Shown here piece after piece: positions 59,508 to 64,000 of a DNA stretch of 64,000 bases. Under the pieces are notes generated by a model. The model was not told the DNA's origin. It searched no databases and saw nothing but the letters and a program-made list of their open reading frames with translations. Made by a program: the position numbers and the translations under genes. Numbering within the stretch: the first letter of the stretch is position 1; every line of letters begins with the position of its first letter. Source of the DNA: Morchella semilibera (taxonomy: Eukaryota; Ascomycota; Pezizomycetes; Pezizales; Morchellaceae); contig WBVU01000011.1 in assembly GCA_009192285.1 (NCBI GenBank), positions 1 through 64,000 on the forward strand, given 5' to 3'.

Positions 59508-60982
59508 AACCCGCAAGGCTTTCCTCGACTTCAAATGTACGTCAATGTGGACTCCCCCACAACGTGATCCCATGGACCATCTTAGACGGTTGGCATGATT
59601 GCTTCTACCATTGCCGCAGGCCAGGTCTTGCATAGGCGTTTAATTCATAACGTCTTGAACAATCCTGTATCATGACAACACACGCATAAGTTGAGCTGGC
59701 GATTTCGAGTGGTGCAAGGCAAAGTGGCCATGGATCGAAAAGATTCAGCTACAGTGGTGGTAAGTTTACCCCCTCCCTCCCCCCCCCCACACTGCTGCCA
59801 AAGATATAAAGGCAGTCTTACACAGGCATACTGCCTTGTGCGCAGGTCATGAGGGTCCCAGCACAGCAGCTAGATAGAGACCGACTGCAGTAAGCTTAGC
59901 CCTATGGTAACATTGGATAGGTACATAACAAGAGTATACCTATTCGGATCTTATAGCACGGAAAGAGCGTTACAAACGTGCCTTTGCGAGACAACGGTTA
60001 ATTGAGTTGAAAAATGCTCAATGATTCCAAGAATAGTTCATGGGGACCTTGCATCCTTGATTTCGTTACCTAGATTCTCGCATCTAGAATATTCCCCGCC
60101 ACATCTAACTGTCCATTTTGGGGGCGCCTCCCCGGCCGAAAACTCTTTCTGGATACTTTATCCGTTGATTTTTAACTAAACTCTGAGGCTGTCAAGTCTC
60201 CAGGTACGAAATGCCTTTCCCGCGGGGCTACCCTGTCTGGCAATATTCAGTCATGTGTCTCTAGCCGGCTAGATGCCCCTCGAGAGGCTTGCTTTTCTAA
60301 ATATAAATCACTTTTAACGGTACAATTGAGGCATTTTCTAATAGGATTCAGTGCGATGGCCGCACCGCTTTATCGGGTTCCAGCCCAAAGTACAAGGTAT
60401 TCGAGTGATAATCCATGATTCAATTTCTTTAATCATATGACTCAATTCCATCGATTCATTGATCGATCAATTAATTGATTAAGTGCAAACTCAATTCCAC
60501 TAAATGATGCAAGTTTCTTTGGTTTCCGTTCGATTCAACAAAAAAAATAGTCCTAAATCACCGAAGCTCTTGAATTCTACGGCAGCTCCTCTATGAATGT
60601 CGTTTCTGCCTGGAATAAAGGAGAGTACCACTGAGGCCTTGAAAGGGGTTTGACACACTTCGATAATTGTACAAATCTATGATCGCACATCATCTAGTAT
60701 TTGCCCATTGAGAACTGGAGTGGATGCCTTACGATATTGAAGATTGTAGTCACATACATGTAGTCGGCCCCACCTTAATACCATTTCTGCCTACCCCGAC
60801 CTGAGTCCGCTTAAAATATGATACCTGAGTCCGAGAGCTAGCTCTCTCAAAGCTCAACTATTTTCAGAAGTTCCACTATCGTACCTGAGAAGACCTTCAA
60901 TTCCATATGATTACTCAAATTGAATCTGGGGCGACGACAGTCGCATATACAGATGATGGGTCAATGAAAATTTCTCAATTTC

Positions 60983-61065
60983 GCATCTTCGCATCTTCGC
61001 ATCTTCGCATCTTTTTTTTCCTTTTTCCTTTTTTTTTTTTTCCTTTCTTTTTTCCTTTCTTTTCT
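60983..61065. repeat. 9-base tandem repeat leading into a polypyrimidine run
   Basis: Four copies of CGCATCTTC-like units end in a run of about 60 bases of T and C with no purine. Confidence 0.85.
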
Positions 61066-61767
61066 TTTCTCTACCCATGGTACCGAGGATATTATTACTG
61101 AGGCAGTACCTAGCTGGTCCCTGTGTCGAGCATAGGGACGACCAGTCAACGATAGACGGTGGAATTGCCGATTCGCTACCCGGATCCATCAATCCTCAGA
61201 ACTACGAGAGACCTAGCTCAAAACCTTGACATATCAAGGGGCTGTAATAGAGAATTCGCACCATCATGGCAGAGAAACATACCCTAGCTTATAGATCTCC
61301 ACAAAGTTTGCTGAATCAGTCCAATTCCCCGCCACAGAAATTCTGGGCTGCGTCGGTCGTTGACCTTCTAGACCTTTTTTTTTATCAGCTCCGGCGTGCG
61401 TCGCTACGATGGCAAAGATGAGATACTGCGGTGAATCGATATCAAAGATCATATACATGGTGGTGGTGATGGTGATGGTGATGGTGGTGGCGGCGGTATG
61501 TAATACATGATTATTCTGTTCATGTACCTACATGGGCTAGAGGCTAGGATACATAGGGTACATACAACTGTAGGTTACAATGTGTTTTATGATTGGTCGA
61601 ATTCCCACTCTTTACTCTTTACCGAGACCTAGGACGAAGCTAGGCAGAGAGCCTCATTAACGTTATAATAATTAGATGAGTTGTTGTTGTATGTACTTAC
61701 ATGTAAGTATGCATGTACTTGTACCTACATGAAGTACATGTATGATTAATCCTAGCAGGTACATACA

Positions 61768-61847
61768 ATGTCTAAGCTACAACATAGCTCGCCTAGTGCA
61801 TACATACCAGTTGAGTTGGATCACCACCTGAACCGAACCTCCTTTCC

Positions 61848-61879
<32 letters not shown>

Positions 61880-62937
61880 ACAACCGAACAATGTCCCTGA
61901 GTCTTCAGCACCTCAACACGGATGCAACTTTCCTCATAACCTTTCATCTACCGAGTTCCCATCCAACAAAATCTACTAATAATACTAATACTATTACTAG
62001 TACAACAACAACAATTACTAATAGTACTGCTACTACTACTATTGCAACTGCAACTACGAGTACGCCTACGGATGTAACCTCCAAAGGTGGAGATTTCTCA
62101 ATTTTACTTGACCCATGGCTACATTCAGATGCTCCTGTGTTCCATCCTCGGTTTTCTAACCAGCTACATACCGTAAAACCGGCTATAAACTCACTCGCTG
62201 AGTTATCGTCAGCCCCAGATCTCATCATCATCTCTCAAAGCAAATCAGATCATTGTCACGAGGGAACTCTAAAGGAGTTCGAGTGGTCGACCCATCCCGA
62301 TACGCGTTTGTACGCCTGTCCAGATGCTAGCCCCATCATCAAGGGCTGGAAATGGTTCCCTTCCTCTCGGATGACGGTATTCAAGAAGGGTGAAGGTGTG
62401 CGTGTTGCGATTCCAAACTCTCAGCATCCTGATCGTCCTGCCTGGTTGGAGCTTCAGTTTATCCCCGCCAAGTGGCCATGGGAAATGCCGAGCCTCCATT
62501 CCGCGATAGGAATAAAGTACTTTTTCACTGAAGCACCGTCAACAACGAAGATGATTTCTACCCTCTTCACACCTCATGGAATTCCAACTTCAGCTCTGCG
62601 CCCATGGTTCTCGGGCTTGCCTGGAAATCAGCCTCGCTTGACACTACTTCTGCACCCTTTCAAGCATATCTACAGTTTCATGGGGGGCGAGATCTCAAGT
62701 GGATTCCCAACAGGATTGGAGATATGCAAAGCTACCGATGTGGGGATATGGGTTTCAACACATGATGAGGTCAAAGTTGTCAAGGGCTTTGTCTCGAATC
62801 ATCTGACCGAGACTAAATGGGACATTACAAAGGTTGAGGCCGATTTGGCAGCAGCTGGAGTAAAGAACACTATAGCCAAGGAACTCAGTGTCTCCGAACA
62901 ACTGTTTGTAGAAGAAGGGGTTGTAGTCGGTTCATGA
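61768..62937 (+). CDS. Metallo-beta-lactamase-fold protein
   Basis: The frame is open for 389 codons. Two starts are possible: ATG 61768, which would translate the poly-C tract as a polyproline run, or ATG 61891 (ACAATGTCC), giving 348 residues and leaving the tract in the leader. I favour 61891 because the family-like sequence begins there (MSLSLQHLNTDATFLITF). FSILLDPWLHSD, DLIIISQSKSDHCHEGTLKE and the later LLLHPF segment are the fold's strand-loop signatures. Asp161-His162 and His164 (counted from the first ATG) stand where the metal-binding H-x-H-x-D-H motif lies, but the two leading His are replaced by Ser (SQSKSDHCH), so metal binding may be altered. A Thr/Asn-rich insert (about residues 66-105), encoded by ACT/ACA repeats, precedes it. 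This matches an uncharacterised fungal family of hydrolase-like proteins; the reaction is unknown. Confidence 0.75.
61849..61879. repeat. Poly-C tract, 31 bases
   Basis: Thirty-one consecutive C, the longest homopolymer in the window, lying between two alternative start codons of the downstream gene. Its length modulo three decides whether the upstream ATG is in frame; in this copy it is. Confidence 0.9.
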
Positions 62938-63209
62938 GGGCGTATGAAGCGTATTGGTTATAGGTATGCCGGAGAGCTCGTCAGAGGGCAGTCTTCGTTG
63001 GTGCTCCGAGAACACACAAAAAGAGCTGGAAAACGTTGAATAACTCAAGTGGGTAATTGCGAGATGTGGTGATAATGTTAATGAGGTAGGTAAATACATG
63101 TATTCTAGTAAAATGAGCACCAAACACATTTCGTTTATTATGTATGTTCGTCCCTTACGTACCACAAACTCTTTAAGCGAAAGTGAAGTTGCTCTATGAA
63201 AACAAGTTG
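62938..63209. other. Short intergenic stretch between convergent genes
   Basis: The 3' sides of the metallo-beta-lactamase-fold gene and the next, minus-strand gene. No feature noticed. Confidence 0.5.
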
Positions 63210-64000
63210 CTAAGCAAATGCATTTTCCCAGTCGTCAGATCCTTCAATCGTGGTATAGGCCTTGCCTGATACAAAGCCGGGGTTGTGATTCTTGCCTCCA
63301 GCATCAATGCCCAGAGAAAGGAGTATATTCGTTGGCGCGTCGAGGGGCTCGGTAAGTGTAGTGTCCAACTCGCCGGGCTCATCTGCATCCTCGCGGGCAG
63401 GTGGCAGGGCTTGGTTTTGGGGGCTGATTTCAACTCGCATCCCCTCAATCTCGGTTTTGTATTCTAGCGGTTGAGATTTAGCAACTTGAGAAGCAGGCCC
63501 GTCGGATGTATAAGAATCACTATTTTGGATTTTGTCATCTTCCGAAATAATGCCCTCGGGGTTTTTTGTTGCATTGGTCTTAGCAGAGGCCTCATCTGGA
63601 CTTTCCATAGGCTGGAGTTCCCGCGTCTCTCTCTCATCCAATAGCTCCGGAGGAATACCAGTAACATTGGACAAAAGATGAAGTCCGGCCCAGCGTTCCT
63701 TCTCGGAGATACCCAGAAATTCATCAACCATATCCATAGACTCGCTGCCTTTGATCTTTGGTGACACAGTAGAGGGTTTTTCCCTTCCCTGATCATCATT
63801 GGAGGCCATTCCCCCTACCTTTCTCGCCCTTGCCAGCTCCATATGAGTCTCTAGTCCCTCCCCTTCATCGCTGTTTCCACAACTATCTCCACAAAGGAGT
63901 TCTTCCTCCGCTCTCCCGGCTTCGGTAACCTCTTCGTTCTCAGAGCTCCAATGTAGCGGACGTTTGATCAGTGGTAAAGATGCAAACTCGTTGAACTCAT
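63210..64000 (-). CDS. Acidic protein of unknown function, 5' end outside the window
   Basis: The minus-strand frame is open from the window edge to a stop at 63212-63210, at least 262 residues. The internal Met at 63842 is not a convincing start because coding-style sequence (FASLPLIKRPLHWSSENEEV and an acidic run) continues upstream to the edge. The protein is rich in Glu, Asp, Ser and Pro. One segment looks folded, MVDEFLGISEKERWAGLHLL followed by SNVTGIPPELLDE; the C-terminus ends DDWENAFA. I do not recognise a domain; a largely disordered protein is likely. Introns cannot be excluded, since a GTAGGG word lies at about 63820. Confidence 0.6.
   Translation of the reverse strand, partial: EFNEFASLPLIKRPLHWSSENEEVTEAGRAEEELLCGDSCGNSDEGEGLETHMELARARKVGGMASNDDQGREKPSTVSPKIKGSESMDMVDEFLGISEKERWAGLHLLSNVTGIPPELLDERETRELQPMESPDEASAKTNATKNPEGIISEDDKIQNSDSYTSDGPASQVAKSQPLEYKTEIEGMRVEISPQNQALPPAREDADEPGELDTTLTEPLDAPTNILLSLGIDAGGKNHNPGFVSGKAYTTIEGSDDWENAFA

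Larger units (their letters stand above)
58378..61767. other. Intergenic stretch with one MITE and low-complexity runs
   Basis: No supported gene. Contains the element at 59108-59284, an 11-base poly-C (59497-59507), four copies of a 9-base CGCATCTTC unit leading into a long C/T run (60983-61065), a GGT/GAT run (61457-61497) and a cluster of GTAC/ATGTA palindromes (61690-61760) directly before the next gene. Confidence 0.5.

Overview
The window is the left end of a filamentous fungal chromosome. It opens with nine telomere-type repeats and then carries sparse, intron-bearing genes separated by long repeat-rich gaps. The gene content points to an ascomycete close to the Pezizomycetes (the cup-fungus and truffle lineage): a 311-residue six-bladed fucose-binding lectin of the Aleuria aurantia type, a secreted HD-type phospholipase A2 like truffle TbSP1, a berberine-bridge-type oxidase, and introns of about 40-100 bp. 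The lineage is an inference from gene families; no rRNA or other marker is present.

Layout. 1-94: telomere with an unusual 10-base unit. 95-8000: subtelomere with a broken HNH-nuclease gene and a small TA-flanked inverted-repeat element. 6903-8047 (-): fucose lectin, four exons. 11950-13719 (-): secreted FAD oxidase, five exons. 14200-28200: gene-poor ground with foldback elements, an interstitial TTAGGG tract, a family of degenerate GC-rich repeats and an ankyrin-repeat pseudogene. 28256-28813 (+): small secreted orphan protein.

31630-37350 is the most unusual part: an AT-rich block that looks like one decayed mobile element. It holds a broken accessory gene (+), a multi-exon integrase-type DDE transposase with a Clr5-like N-terminus (-), and an intact 413-codon 2-oxoglutarate/Fe(II) dioxygenase resembling TET/JBP DNA-base oxidases (-). 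The start of the dioxygenase abuts an array of about six 175-bp tandem repeats.

38244-39644 (+): IRG-like GTPase with an N-terminal membrane segment. 44727-45443 (+): secreted phospholipase A2. 46092-47404 (+): EamA-type transporter. 47405-57099: gene-free, with a 402-bp inverted-repeat element that carries pol III A/B-box-like motifs. 57100-58331 (-): C2H2 zinc-finger protein, four exons. 61768-62937 (+): metallo-beta-lactamase-fold protein beside a 31-base poly-C tract. 63210 to the window edge (-): acidic protein, 5' end outside the window.

Neighbouring genes do not form a pathway, as expected for a fungal subtelomere. Recurrent themes are many short inverted-repeat (MITE-like) elements, at least three with plausible TA target duplications, and at least ten uninterrupted poly-C or poly-G tracts of 11-31 bases. 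Exon boundaries are hand-derived from reading frame plus splice consensus and are not backed by transcript data.
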